64,000 nt of DNA, taken from Brevibacillus sp. DP1.3A. Lineage in GTDB: Bacteria; Bacillota; Bacilli; Brevibacillales; Brevibacillaceae. The notes below the pieces were generated by a model that ran no database searches, was not told where the DNA came from, and worked only from the letters and a program-made list of their open reading frames with translations. Below are positions 18,118-26,870 of this stretch, in pieces; the stretch's first letter is position 1, and each line of letters starts with the position of its first letter. The DNA lies in NCBI RefSeq assembly GCF_013284245.2, contig NZ_CP085876.1:272501-336500 (forward strand), in the 5' to 3' direction. Position numbers and translations under genes: made by a program.

Positions 18118-18144
18118 TTGACGCATCAATAATTGATACGTCAA
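18118..18144. promoter_or_regulatory. MarR-type operator palindrome
   Basis: TTGACGCATCAAT-A-ATTGATACGTCAA is a 13-1-13 inverted repeat with a single mismatched pair. It overlaps candidate -35 sequences (TTGACG or TTGATG read leftward, the latter with TATCAT 18 bases on). Confidence 0.7.
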
Positions 18145-18639
18145 TTAATATAACATCTTATTTTATCGTTTGCAACATATGATCCCCGCAAAAGTCGCTG
18201 AGTTAACGGATGGATAGAAGGTACCGGTAAAAGTGGAGTTTAGCAAATAGGATAAAATCTTATGAGGGAACAAAGGATCGAGGTTGTTCGTTCAAGAAAA
18301 ACAGCGGCAGTCTAGGTGGACTGGTGGCCGACTTAGCTCAAGACATGTGATTACTACTGGTTCTCTGGGAAAATCCACTTCTCACCATAACTCCTTATTA
18401 GGGGAACGTTTTCAATAGTTTCTTCTAATTCAACAGATTCAACACTGTTTACCGTCCCTCTAATAGACTGAATTGTTTTACATTGTAATCAGCTACTATA
18501 TCACATGGATAGGTGTGCTTTTTTTATTTACCATTGTAACGCTAATTTGTTAGCAATCTCCATAATAACTAACATGCGTTTGAACTTCCAAAATAAAGGG
18601 AAAGGGTCTGTAGAGTTATAATCATAAGGAGAGATATCA
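18145..18639. other. intergenic region without a recognised gene
   Basis: No gene is seen. The stretch is AT-rich and contains AACAGCGGCAGTCTA near 18300, similar to one arm of the terminator at 13776, without a pairing arm. Confidence 0.4.
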
Positions 18640-18957
18640 TTGCGCTATTTTATCTGGTTATTCCGTATCGTCATGCTATTAGTGGTTTTTAAAACAGGTT
18701 CAGACCTCAGTGGCTTACAAAGTAGTTACCGTTTTAATGTAGAACTTGGGGCTAATACTTCTGCTGTTCAAGCGACCCAACTTTCCAATGAGTATTTGTT
18801 AAAAGCCGTTAGTCAGCTTGGTATATTGGTGTGTGCTTTTATGGGGTACATCGTATTTGAATTTATGGCTCGACCAATAAGGCATTCAGAAAAGAAGGTC
18901 GAAAAGAAATTAGAAAGGACAGCTCCTGCTGTTGCTGCACCTACTCAAAAAAAGTAA
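18640..18957 (+). CDS. small membrane protein, 105 residues
   Basis: I do not recognise the family. Two membrane helices (about residues 3-20 and 58-78) flank a short polar extracytoplasmic loop. The C-terminal tail is strongly charged (EKKVEKKLERTAPAVAAP, ending in KK). The start is a TTG preceded by AAGGAGAGA. A perfect terminator follows eight bases after the stop, which supports a real single-gene unit. Confidence 0.65.
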   Translation: MRYFIWLFRIVMLLVVFKTGSDLSGLQSSYRFNVELGANTSAVQATQLSNEYLLKAVSQLGILVCAFMGYIVFEFMARPIRHSEKKVEKKLERTAPAVAAPTQKK

Positions 18958-18965
18958 GATAACAC

Positions 18966-18990
18966 AAAGCCCACAAATTTGGGCTTTTTT
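18966..18990 (+). terminator. terminator after small membrane protein gene
   Basis: AAAGCCCA/TTGGGCTTT short stem with six T. Confidence 0.85.
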
Positions 18991-19022
18991 ATTTATTGTT
19001 ACGTAATTTTGTCTGACCTCTC

Positions 19023-19154
19023 TTAACTTGGTTGCCGCCGGTCTTTCCACTCGTCAATCTCCCTCGGATCGATCTCGAGAACTTCGCAAATGTGCAAAGC
19101 TATCGTGACGGTCCTTAGAGTGTAAGATTTTTTCTCTATTTGGTAGAGGGGATG
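19023..19154 (-). pseudogene. C-terminal remnant of an XRE-family regulator
   Basis: The minus strand reads YTLRTVTIALHICEVLEIDP then REIDEWKDRRQPS-stop. This is the second half of a Cro/CI-type helix-turn-helix domain (pattern T-L-x-x-x-x-IA-x-x-L-x-x-DP-x-E). A stop codon interrupts the frame upstream and no start or first helices are present. Confidence 0.5.
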
Positions 19155-19213
19155 TTAATCCGTTGAGCTGGATTCTAGGAAGGAGTCCTGAAAAAACTGG
19201 TTATTCATGCCAT

Positions 19214-19257
19214 AAAAAAGAAGGATAAAAATCACAACGATTTTCATCCTTCTTTTT
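19214..19257. terminator. terminator after glpT
   Basis: AAAAAGAAGGAT/ATCCTTCTTTTT long stem with AAAATC/GATTTT inner pairs, directly after the glpT stop on the minus strand. Confidence 0.85.
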
Positions 19258-19263
19258 GCTATT

Positions 19264-20628
19264 TTAATGATTTTTAACTACTTCCTGCCCCCGCACATTC
19301 CACGTAAGGGCAAAAACAAAAGCAGCCAATACGCACGAAGCTGTCAGCAACATAAATCCTGCATCCCAGCCGGATTTATCAACGATAACCCCCATCAATG
19401 CATTCGCTGTGACTGTACCGCCCAGGTAACCAAACAGACCGGTCAGCCCTGCAGCGGTTCCGGCAGCCTTTTTCGGAACAAAATCAAGGGCTTGCAAACC
19501 AATCAGCATGACTGGACCGTAAATCAGGAAACCGATAGCGATCAGGCAAATCATATCGACCACGGAATTTCCAGGTGGGTTGAACCAGTAGACCAGAACA
19601 GCGATCAATACGCCGAGCATAAAGACAAACCCTGCGGGTCCACGGCGGCCCTTGAACAATTTATCGGACAGCCAGCCGCACAGGAGCGTTCCCGGGATAC
19701 CTGCCCATTCGTACAGGAAGTAGGCAACGCTCGACTTGTTCATATCAAAGCCTTTTTCCTCGCTCAAATAGGTTGGCGCCCAGTCCAGAACGCCGTAACG
19801 GACGAAGTAGACGAAGATGTTGGCAATCGCGATTGCCCAAACCCATTTATTGTTCAACACATATTTGAAAAGGATTTCTTTTGTCGAGAATTCTGTTTCA
19901 AACGTTTTCTTCGCCTTGTTTGGATAGTCATTGCGATATTCTTCAATAGGCGGCAGGCCGGCTGACTGCGGAGTATCGCGAATTAAGAAATACGTAATGA
20001 ATGCAAAGACAATGGCAACCAGAGCAGGCAGGATAAACACGCCTTCATACCCGGAAGCGGTATTACCCGAAAGCCCGGTGAACATCGCTGCACCTGCAAC
20101 AGCGAGAGGGGCCATCAAGCCTCCGCCAACGTTATGGGCTACATTCCAAATGGCTGTTTTGTTTCCTCTTTCACTTACACTAAACCAGTGTACGAGGACA
20201 CGCCCGGATGGAGGCCAGCCCATTCCCTGGAACCAACCGTTCAGGAACAGCATTACAAACATGATCGTGACGGATGAGGTGAAGTACGGAACAACGCCCA
20301 TCAGCAAACTAATAAGTGCAGAAAGAATCAAACCGGCAGGTAAGAACATTCGCGGGTTGCTTCGGTCTGAAAAAATGGCCATTACGAACTTGCTGATCCC
20401 GTAGGAAATCGAAATGGCAGATAACGCAAAACCGAGCTCTGTTTTTGTATATCCTTCTTCAATCAAATAAGGCATGGCGAGCGAGAAGTTTTTGCGGATG
20501 AGATAGTACGCCGCATAACCGATGAAGATTCCGAGAAACACCTGAAGCCTGAGCTTTTTATACTCAGAATCAATTTGTTCGTCAGGTAATCTGTCAATAG
20601 GCGGTGCAGGCTTAAACAGTTTGAGCAT
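19264..20628 (-). CDS. glpT: glycerol-3-phosphate transporter (MFS antiporter)
   Basis: GlpT exchanges external glycerol-3-phosphate for internal phosphate. The 454-residue protein has the twelve-helix organophosphate:phosphate antiporter pattern: [25 protein letters not shown] near the N-terminus, [21 protein letters not shown] and [10 protein letters not shown] in the first half, and a second bundle after about residue 250. GGGGGAGGAATAAG precedes the ATG. In Bacillus glpT and glpQ form one operon; here they are about 3 kb apart but share the same promoter and leader architecture. Confidence 0.95.
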   Translation of the reverse strand: MLKLFKPAPPIDRLPDEQIDSEYKKLRLQVFLGIFIGYAAYYLIRKNFSLAMPYLIEEGYTKTELGFALSAISISYGISKFVMAIFSDRSNPRMFLPAGLILSALISLLMGVVPYFTSSVTIMFVMLFLNGWFQGMGWPPSGRVLVHWFSVSERGNKTAIWNVAHNVGGGLMAPLAVAGAAMFTGLSGNTASGYEGVFILPALVAIVFAFITYFLIRDTPQSAGLPPIEEYRNDYPNKAKKTFETEFSTKEILFKYVLNNKWVWAIAIANIFVYFVRYGVLDWAPTYLSEEKGFDMNKSSVAYFLYEWAGIPGTLLCGWLSDKLFKGRRGPAGFVFMLGVLIAVLVYWFNPPGNSVVDMICLIAIGFLIYGPVMLIGLQALDFVPKKAAGTAAGLTGLFGYLGGTVTANALMGVIVDKSGWDAGFMLLTASCVLAAFVFALTWNVRGQEVVKNH

Positions 20629-20674
20629 CTTATTCCTCCCCCTAAGTAATTTCTAACAAGGATGGCGATACGGT

Positions 20675-20746
20675 AAAAAAACCCATACCTTAATGGCGCT
20701 TTCAAAAATGAAAGTGCCAAAAAGTATGAGTCTCCGAATCTCCATC
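20675..20746 (-). promoter_or_regulatory. glpT leader: putative GlpP-type antitermination element
   Basis: Leftward from the promoter, GATGGAGAT..GGAGA..TCA (20746-20727) runs into a terminator hairpin (CATAC/GTATG outside, GGC-CTTTC/GAAAG-GCC inside) followed by seven T (20680-20674 region), upstream of the glpT ribosome site. The same element and layout precede glpQ. Confidence 0.7.
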
Positions 20747-20768
20747 ATAGTTAACTTGTCGTAAGTGT

Positions 20769-20797
20769 ATTCTATTATTCTGTGAAAACGTTGTCAA
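20769..20797 (-). promoter_or_regulatory. glpT promoter with internal CRE
   Basis: Minus-strand TTGACA and TAGAAT are 17 bases apart. The spacer start and -35 box form TGAAAACGTTGTCA (20783-20796), a full match to the CcpA cre pattern. Confidence 0.8.
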
Positions 20798-21077
20798 TGA
20801 TGTTGTTTTGGGTTATTTTACCATAACTAACAAAGCGATAAATTCCTTTGCCGGAGAAAGATGCTTGTTATTGTAATATACATAGTTGATTCCGCGTTGA
20901 AACGTAGCCCTTCTAATCGGAATGGAGGTTTTTTTATGTGTATATTAATCAAAAAAATACATCTTTTCCAAATATAAGGATATCTTTATATTAGCTCATC
21001 TGTATGAGGGGGGTTAAGCAAAGATGTAAAGGACACTCTTTTTTTATTACAAGTAAAAATGAAGGAGGATTTGTTTG

Positions 21078-22598
21078 ATGTATTTGATAAGAAAAACAGG
21101 ATTTTTGGTAGTACTGTCGCTTATCTTAATCTTTTCTATATTCCCGCAGTCTACTAACGCCATGACACCGTGGACTCCCAACACCGTATACAAGTTAGGA
21201 GACGTGGTTACTTATCAAGGGCAAGATTACAAATGTACATTTGCCCATACATCGCTTGTCGGATGGGAACCGCCCAACGTACCGACACTGTGGCAACTGC
21301 AAGGTCCCTCTGCTCCCGATACCATTCCACCTACGTCCCCCGCAAATCTTAATGAAGTAGGGAAATCAAGTAGTTCGGTCAGCTTATCTTGGTCAGCTTC
21401 TACGGATAACATAGCTGTTCAGGAGTATCTCGTCTACAACGGAGATACACTCGCTGGTACATCGAATACAACATCCTATACCGTGACTGGGCTTCTAGCA
21501 AATACGACTTATTCATTCAAGATACAGGCAAAAGATGCCGCAGGCAATGTATCCCCACCCAGCGCCTCGATAACGGTAACAACTTTATCTAAATCCCCAA
21601 CGGAACCGGTGTCCAAAAGAGTTTTGATTGGCTACTGGCATAATTTTGACAATGGATCTACGGTACTTAAGCTAAGAGATGTCTCAGATAAATACGATGT
21701 AATCAATGTTGCGTTCGCGGAACCAGTCGGTGGCGATCATGCGACAATGGGATTCGTGCCGTTCAATGCATCCGTTGAGGAATTTAAGTCAGATATCGCC
21801 TTTTTGAAATCAAAGGGGAAGAAGGTCCTCATCTCGATTGGCGGAGCGAATGGTACAGTAGAGCTGACGACGGAAGCTGCCAAACAAAGTTTTATTACCT
21901 CGATGACTTCGATCATTCAAACGTACGGATTTGATGGTATGGATATTGATCTGGAAGGAAGCTCCCTGTCGCTAAATGCAGGGGACACTGATTTTAGAAA
22001 TCCGACAACGCCCAAAATTATAAACTTAATATCAGCGACTCAGATGATCACGAATACATTTGGCCCATCTTTCATTTTGACGATGGCGCCAGAAACGGCT
22101 TATGTCCAAGGAGGTTACGCTGCCTATGGTGGGCCGTGGGGCGCTTATCTGCCTGTGATTCATGCCCTTCGCGATCGAATGAATTATATCCACGTCCAAC
22201 ACTATAATTCTGGAGCGCTAGAAGCATTAGATGGTCGTACGTATCAACAAGGAACGGCTGATTTCCAAGTAGCGATGGCAGAAATGCTATTGAAAGGATT
22301 CCCTATCGGTCGTAATCCTAACAACATGTTTCCAGCCTTGAGGGAGAACCAAGTCGCTATCGGGTTGCCTTCTGCTCCAAGCGCTGCCGGGGGAGGGTAT
22401 ACGTCTCCTGCCGATATCCAGAAAGCCCTTCAATATTTGGTAAAGGGCACGTCTTTTGGAGGAACTTACAAACTCCAAAATCCAGCTGGTTATCCGCAGT
22501 TCCAAGGAGTTATGACCTGGTCTATCAACTGGGATGCTAGAAATAACTATTCGTTTGCCAATAATGTTCGCACTTCGCTTGATGCACTGAACCAGTAA
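21078..22598 (+). CDS. secreted GH18 chitinase with chitin-binding and FnIII domains
   Basis: This 506-residue extracellular enzyme cleaves chitin. Domains in order: signal peptide (1-28), a CBM5/12-type chitin-binding module (about 30-75; WTPNTVYKLGDVVTYQGQDY, then the WEPPNVPTLWQ aromatic strip), a fibronectin type III domain (about 85-170), and a GH18 catalytic barrel (about 178-500). The catalytic DxxDxDxE is DGMDIDLE (about residues 286-293). The ATG at 21078 follows AGGAGG; a TTG codon one position earlier is not needed. It stands alone; its 3' side borders an IS3-family element. Confidence 0.95.
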   Translation: MYLIRKTGFLVVLSLILIFSIFPQSTNAMTPWTPNTVYKLGDVVTYQGQDYKCTFAHTSLVGWEPPNVPTLWQLQGPSAPDTIPPTSPANLNEVGKSSSSVSLSWSASTDNIAVQEYLVYNGDTLAGTSNTTSYTVTGLLANTTYSFKIQAKDAAGNVSPPSASITVTTLSKSPTEPVSKRVLIGYWHNFDNGSTVLKLRDVSDKYDVINVAFAEPVGGDHATMGFVPFNASVEEFKSDIAFLKSKGKKVLISIGGANGTVELTTEAAKQSFITSMTSIIQTYGFDGMDIDLEGSSLSLNAGDTDFRNPTTPKIINLISATQMITNTFGPSFILTMAPETAYVQGGYAAYGGPWGAYLPVIHALRDRMNYIHVQHYNSGALEALDGRTYQQGTADFQVAMAEMLLKGFPIGRNPNNMFPALRENQVAIGLPSAPSAAGGGYTSPADIQKALQYLVKGTSFGGTYKLQNPAGYPQFQGVMTWSINWDARNNYSFANNVRTSLDALNQ

Positions 22599-22710
22599 TG
22601 AGGGAATCTTCATGCAAAAAGAGAGCGACCAGAATTTAACTAAGAGTAAAACCTTCCCTAGGTTCTTGGTCAAGGCCCCGTTTAGTGGACAGTAAGAAAA
22701 ACCCGGGCCG

Positions 22711-23595
22711 TTAGGCCACTAGCTGGCGTCTGAATTCAACAGGCGTCAGCTTTTTTAATTTTCTCTGCGGGCGATTTTTGTTGTAGAAGTCAATGTACTT
22801 CTCGATTCGCCTTTGTGCCTCATCGATACTTCGGATATCATAAGGATAGAGCCCTTCCGTTTTAAGATGCGAGAAGAAGCTCTCCATCGAGGCATTGTCA
22901 TAACAGTTGCCTCTTCTAGACATGCTGATTTGGGCGCCAACCTTTGGCAGCATGTCGTGGTAAGCGTAGGACGTGTATTGGAATCCTTGATCGCTGTGAA
23001 CGATCAGTCCAGTCACGTCTTTCGTCTTTTCAAAAGCTTTCTCAAAGGTCCGTAGGACCAATTGATTGTCGTTGCGAACATCCATGTGATAGGCCACGAT
23101 TTCGTTATTAAACAAATCTTTAATAGCAGACAGGTAGAGCCAAGTATCCGAGACACGATACTGTGTGACGTCCGTTACCCACTTTTGATTGGGCACATCT
23201 GCTTTGAAATTACGCTGTAGAATATTTTGGGCAACTCGCCCCCCAACCGATGAAGCAAGGTGATAACGATACTTGCGACGTATTCGAGAACGGAGCCCCA
23301 TTTCTTGCATGAGACGTAGTACCTTCTTATGATTGACCCACACCCCATGATCTTGCAGGAGAAATAGTTGGATTTGTCTATACCCATATTTACCGTGGTA
23401 CTTCTTATACACAGCCTGGACTAAATCTTTCATAGACTTGTCCCGATCTATTCCTTGGCGTTTTAAGTATGCGTAGTATCCACTTCTTGAGACGCCAAAC
23501 AGCTTACAGAGCTCACTGATGGTGTATTCTCCTGCTGCTTTCTTGATTGCGGCATACTTATGGACTGCACCTCCCGCATCCAGATTTCCAAGCAC
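22711..23595 (-). CDS. IS3-family transposase OrfB (DDE catalytic part)
   Basis: This 294-residue frame carries the HTH_21-like segment (YTISELCKLFGVSRSGYYAYLKR) and the rve integrase core with the DDE triad: D in WVTDVTQY, D in LIVHSDQGFQY and E in NASMESFFSHLKTE. It is produced by a -1 frameshift from orfA at the AAAAAAG heptamer at 23601-23595. The GTG that opens the frame is probably not used alone. Confidence 0.9.
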   Translation of the reverse strand: MLGNLDAGGAVHKYAAIKKAAGEYTISELCKLFGVSRSGYYAYLKRQGIDRDKSMKDLVQAVYKKYHGKYGYRQIQLFLLQDHGVWVNHKKVLRLMQEMGLRSRIRRKYRYHLASSVGGRVAQNILQRNFKADVPNQKWVTDVTQYRVSDTWLYLSAIKDLFNNEIVAYHMDVRNDNQLVLRTFEKAFEKTKDVTGLIVHSDQGFQYTSYAYHDMLPKVGAQISMSRRGNCYDNASMESFFSHLKTEGLYPYDIRSIDEAQRRIEKYIDFYNKNRPQRKLKKLTPVEFRRQLVA

Positions 23596-23861
23596 TTTTT
23601 TAGCATCTTATTCTCCCGCTTTAACTTTTCGATATATCTGTTTGCATCTATGTATTCTTCGCGACGGCCACGTTGATCTAGAAGACCAAACTCTCCGAGT
23701 TTCCTATACTTCCGCATCCAGACCTTTAGTCGGTCCTCATCATGAATTTTCAATTCTTCCATGATCACCCGTTTGGAAACACCCTTTAATCTCATCTGAA
23801 TTGCTTGCAACTTAAGTTCTTCACTATAATGCTTAAACTTCTGCCCTTTCTTTGCTGGCAT
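23463..23861 (-). CDS. IS3-family transposase OrfA
   Basis: A 132-residue helix-turn-helix protein (KHYSEELKLQAIQMRLKGVS, GVSKRVIMEELKI) with a leucine-zipper-like C-terminal helix (IEKLKRENKMLKK). The ATG at 23861 follows AGGGGGTG. The heptamer AAAAAAG inside KMLKK, 133 bases before its stop, is the canonical IS3 frameshift site to OrfB. Confidence 0.88.
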   Translation of the reverse strand: MPAKKGQKFKHYSEELKLQAIQMRLKGVSKRVIMEELKIHDEDRLKVWMRKYRKLGEFGLLDQRGRREEYIDANRYIEKLKRENKMLKKCLEIWMREVQSISMPQSRKQQENTPSVSSVSCLASQEVDTTHT

Positions 23862-23985
23862 AAAAATACACCCCCTAAAGTTTTCATCGGTAAACCGCAG
23901 GGGTTTTTCCAATGTCTACTTTAAGGGGTGCACTTCATGTAGCGAGATGCTCTGCTACTATGGTTCGGGGGTTACTGTTATTTAT

Positions 23986-25608
23986 TTAGCGGTTGTAATA
24001 ACTGCTAAGAGCTGGAAGCAATCCTAATGGATTTTTCCGCAAGTCCTTGGCACTAAAGAAAATGCTGCCCTGAACCTGTGGAACCATCGCGTTGTAATTC
24101 AACTGGTTGATAATCTCCTGGGCACTCTGCCAGCCTGCCTCAGCCGTTCCCAGCTTGTAAGGGGAATGACCGATGTAGAGCTTGACGTTTGTCCCTTGTA
24201 CTTCGTTTGCCCACCAAGAAACGAGCTTGTCGTATTGGGCAGGGGCGAAGGAAAAGCTCCAATAAATTTGCGGAGTCACATAATCGATCCATCCTTGTTG
24301 AATCCACGTGCGCACATCGGCAAACATGTGGTCATAAGCAGTAACGCCAGCTTTTGTATCGGAGCCGGTTGGATCGACGTTGCTGTTGCGCCATACACCG
24401 AATGGACTGATCCCGAACTGAACGTGAGGCTTGACGCTCTTGATGGACTGATTCAATTGTTGAACAAACTGATTGATATTATCGCGGCGCCAGTCTGCTT
24501 TGGACACGATTTTTTTGCTGTTGTAAGCCTTGAAAGCTGCATCGTCTGCAAAGGCGACATTGGAAGGATAGAAATAATCATCCAGATGGACACCATCGAT
24601 GTCGTAGCGCTGCACGACTTCCATTACTTCATTGATAATTTGCTGACGTGCCGCCGGAACACCCGGATTGATGTACAGCTTTTTGTTTGCGTTCACAATC
24701 CAGTCAGGGTGTTGCTTGATCACGTGATTCGCTGGCAATTGGTCTGTTTTTGCATCCGTAGTGGCACGGAACGGGTTGAACCAAGCGTGGAATTGCATCC
24801 CGCGTCTATGCGTTTCTTCTACCATAAAGGCAAGCGGGTCGTAGCCAGGATCTTTCCCTGGAGTTCCCGTCAAAAATCTCGACCATGGAGTGAGTGTAGA
24901 AGGGTACAGAGCATCTCCAGATGGACGTACTTGCACGAAGGCAGCGTTCATTCCCATGGCTTGCAGCTCATCGAGCAGCTGTATGTATTCTTGTTGCTGT
25001 TTCGCTGGGTTTGCGTAAGAACCGGAAGATGGCCAGTCCAAGTTGTAGACCGTAGATATCCATACCCCGCGCAAATCTCCGTTTGTCACGACAGGTGTGC
25101 TTGGTTCCATTCCGCCAGTTTCACTCAATACATCCTGTGGTGGCGGAGTCATGGTAGCGACGTTGCCGCTTTGTAGGCGAATGGTTCTTGTTTTGTCTTC
25201 CCATTTTACCGCAAGGCCCAACTGCTCGGAGACAAAACGCAGCGGAACCATGATTCTTCCTTGTTTGTTCTGAACAGAAGCATCGAGTGGGATGCTGTTG
25301 TTGTTCACGAGAGCGTTCTTCTGATTAACCGTCATGGACAACAAGGTATCTTGTTTGCTGATCATTGCGGTTTGGGACTTTGGATCCCAATTTACTTCGG
25401 CTCCCAGATTTTCGCCGATCACTCGCATAGGGACCATCGTTACGTTTGCTTTTGGAATAATGTACGGAGCGACGTCACTTTTGATTTGTTGCCCGTCCAA
25501 ATAGATGCTGATGCTAGAGGATGTCTGCGCGGCCTGCACGGATATCCCCATCGTTGGAATACATAGTACGAACATTAGCAAAAGCATAAACCACTTGCGT
25601 ACTTTCAT
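23986..25608 (-). CDS. secreted GHL10-type glycoside hydrolase with CuAO-like N-terminal domain
   Basis: This 540-residue secreted protein has a signal peptide (1-26), a copper-amine-oxidase N-terminal-like stalk domain (about 35-150, with the repeated pattern VPMRVIGENLGAEVNWDPK and VPLRFVSEQLGLAVKWEDK) and a glycosyl-hydrolase-like 10 (GHL10, DUF187) barrel (about 175-500: RGVWISTVYNLDWPS, AFVQVRPSGDALYPS, HAWFNPFR, DGVHLDDYFYP). Relatives are predicted cell-wall or polysaccharide hydrolases. The ATG at 25608 follows GGAGG with a ten-base spacer; the TTG three codons earlier is too close. Confidence 0.88.
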   Translation of the reverse strand: MKVRKWFMLLLMFVLCIPTMGISVQAAQTSSSISIYLDGQQIKSDVAPYIIPKANVTMVPMRVIGENLGAEVNWDPKSQTAMISKQDTLLSMTVNQKNALVNNNSIPLDASVQNKQGRIMVPLRFVSEQLGLAVKWEDKTRTIRLQSGNVATMTPPPQDVLSETGGMEPSTPVVTNGDLRGVWISTVYNLDWPSSGSYANPAKQQQEYIQLLDELQAMGMNAAFVQVRPSGDALYPSTLTPWSRFLTGTPGKDPGYDPLAFMVEETHRRGMQFHAWFNPFRATTDAKTDQLPANHVIKQHPDWIVNANKKLYINPGVPAARQQIINEVMEVVQRYDIDGVHLDDYFYPSNVAFADDAAFKAYNSKKIVSKADWRRDNINQFVQQLNQSIKSVKPHVQFGISPFGVWRNSNVDPTGSDTKAGVTAYDHMFADVRTWIQQGWIDYVTPQIYWSFSFAPAQYDKLVSWWANEVQGTNVKLYIGHSPYKLGTAEAGWQSAQEIINQLNYNAMVPQVQGSIFFSAKDLRKNPLGLLPALSSYYNR

Positions 25609-25867
25609 TTTTGCCAATCCTCCGACAAGATAGATTTGCTTAAAACTTTGGCTTATTATGCGCGTTCAAAAAGACGACTTTTTGAACTACCTCTAAAACG
25701 TTTGACGCTTTATTATATCGCTTTGTTTCGCTCAGGTGGGAAGTTTCGGCAAAAAATGACGAGACTCATCGAAGCAAGGGAACCAGCCAAGCTGCTCTGG
25801 CATAGGCAAAAGCATATGTTGTTTTCCTTCTGGTCATGGGACAAAAGGGAGGGAGAGGAGTGCAAGC

Positions 25868-26818
25868 ATGAGTTTTTTTCTTGCGCAAAAGGCACCGATT
25901 GTTTTTGTTCCGGGGCTGTTTGGGTCGATGAGTGATCAAATTATTCCGGGTACTGGTGACTGGGGCTTCGGGTTTGCCCGAACGGCTTACGAGCCATTTA
26001 TCCGTTTGCTTGGAAAAATGGGTTACCCTCTCAATGAACAATTGTTTGTAGCTTTTTATGATTGGCGAAGGCAGATCGATATTTCAGCCGAGCGCTTTTT
26101 GCTACCTGTCATCGAGCGAGCGAAGCAAACGACAGGTTCCCCGTATGTCAATCTCATTTGCCATAGCATGGGGGGCCTTGTTGCTAGATCCTATGTCCAG
26201 AGCGAATTTTATCAAAACGATGTGGATCAGCTGCTCGCTTTTGCGACTCCCAACGCAGGATCGCCTGTCGCCTACAGCTATTGGGCAGGAGGGAAGCTGC
26301 CGCGCTCCGTTTCTGCCAAAAGAAATGTCGTAGAGCTATACATGAATGTTTATCTGGCCTATTTGGAGCAAAGCATCCCTTTTCATCGTATACAAGCTAT
26401 TCACAGACACTTTCCCAGTCTCCTTGATCTCACCCCGTCAGCAGCATATGGCGATTATTTGCTGGAGAAAAAACAGGGGGTAGAAGCCTTCGTACCTTAT
26501 GAACAAATGGTCGTGAAAAATCAATACATGGACTTCTTGAACGCAACGATGGGGATTATCGCTGCTCGCAATATTCGCGTCACGCTGGTAGCTGGCATTG
26601 GACACGAAACAATTCATTACCTGCGAACAGTCCCTTCGCTGTCTCCCGATAAATGGGTCGATGGAAGAGTAGTGGGCTCGATCAATAGTGACGCTGGGGA
26701 TGGGAGTGTCATGGCAAACAGTGTATTCGCGCTGGAAGGTGAGCGTTATTACGTAGAGGCGACACATCTGGAGATTTTATATAAAAGTGAACCGCTTCTC
26801 CGGCAATTGCTAGAGTAG
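25868..26818 (+). CDS. alpha/beta hydrolase (PGAP1/LCAT-like lipase)
   Basis: A 316-residue lipase-like hydrolase. It starts with APIVFVPGLFGSM (oxyanion region), has the nucleophile elbow CHSMGG (Ser about 100), GDGSVMANS late Asp region and ATHLEIL with the likely catalytic His near the C-terminus. This organisation is that of lecithin-cholesterol acyltransferase-like or PGAP1-like serine esterases. No signal peptide is evident, so a cytosolic enzyme is likely. GGGAGAGGAG precedes the ATG. It converges on the adhesin gene at a shared terminator. Confidence 0.85.
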   Translation: MSFFLAQKAPIVFVPGLFGSMSDQIIPGTGDWGFGFARTAYEPFIRLLGKMGYPLNEQLFVAFYDWRRQIDISAERFLLPVIERAKQTTGSPYVNLICHSMGGLVARSYVQSEFYQNDVDQLLAFATPNAGSPVAYSYWAGGKLPRSVSAKRNVVELYMNVYLAYLEQSIPFHRIQAIHRHFPSLLDLTPSAAYGDYLLEKKQGVEAFVPYEQMVVKNQYMDFLNATMGIIAARNIRVTLVAGIGHETIHYLRTVPSLSPDKWVDGRVVGSINSDAGDGSVMANSVFALEGERYYVEATHLEILYKSEPLLRQLLE

Positions 26819-26827
26819 GGAAAAAGA

Positions 26828-26863
26828 GGACCAAGCCGGGAAAATCCCTGGACTTGGTCCTTT
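26828..26863. terminator. bidirectional terminator between hydrolase and adhesin genes
   Basis: GGACCAAG/CTTGGTCC stem with inner CCGGG/CCCTGG pairs between two converging genes. Confidence 0.75.
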
Positions 26864-26870
26864 AGATGAG

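Larger units (their letters stand above)
22672..23935 (-). mobile_element. IS3-family (IS150-like) insertion sequence
   Basis: A complete-looking element of about 1.26 kb with two overlapping reading frames (orfA, orfB) and imperfect terminal repeats: CCCC..TTTAGTGGACAG..AAAAACCC at the left and the complement of CCCCTTAAAGTAGACATTGG..AAAAACCC at the right. Ends are approximate; I could not confirm a target-site duplication. It lies between the chitinase and a glycosidase gene and interrupts neither. Confidence 0.85.

Noticed and set aside
22681-22710. Chitinase gene disrupted by the IS3-family element
   Set aside because: The chitinase frame ends with a complete catalytic domain and a stop about 75 bases before the element.
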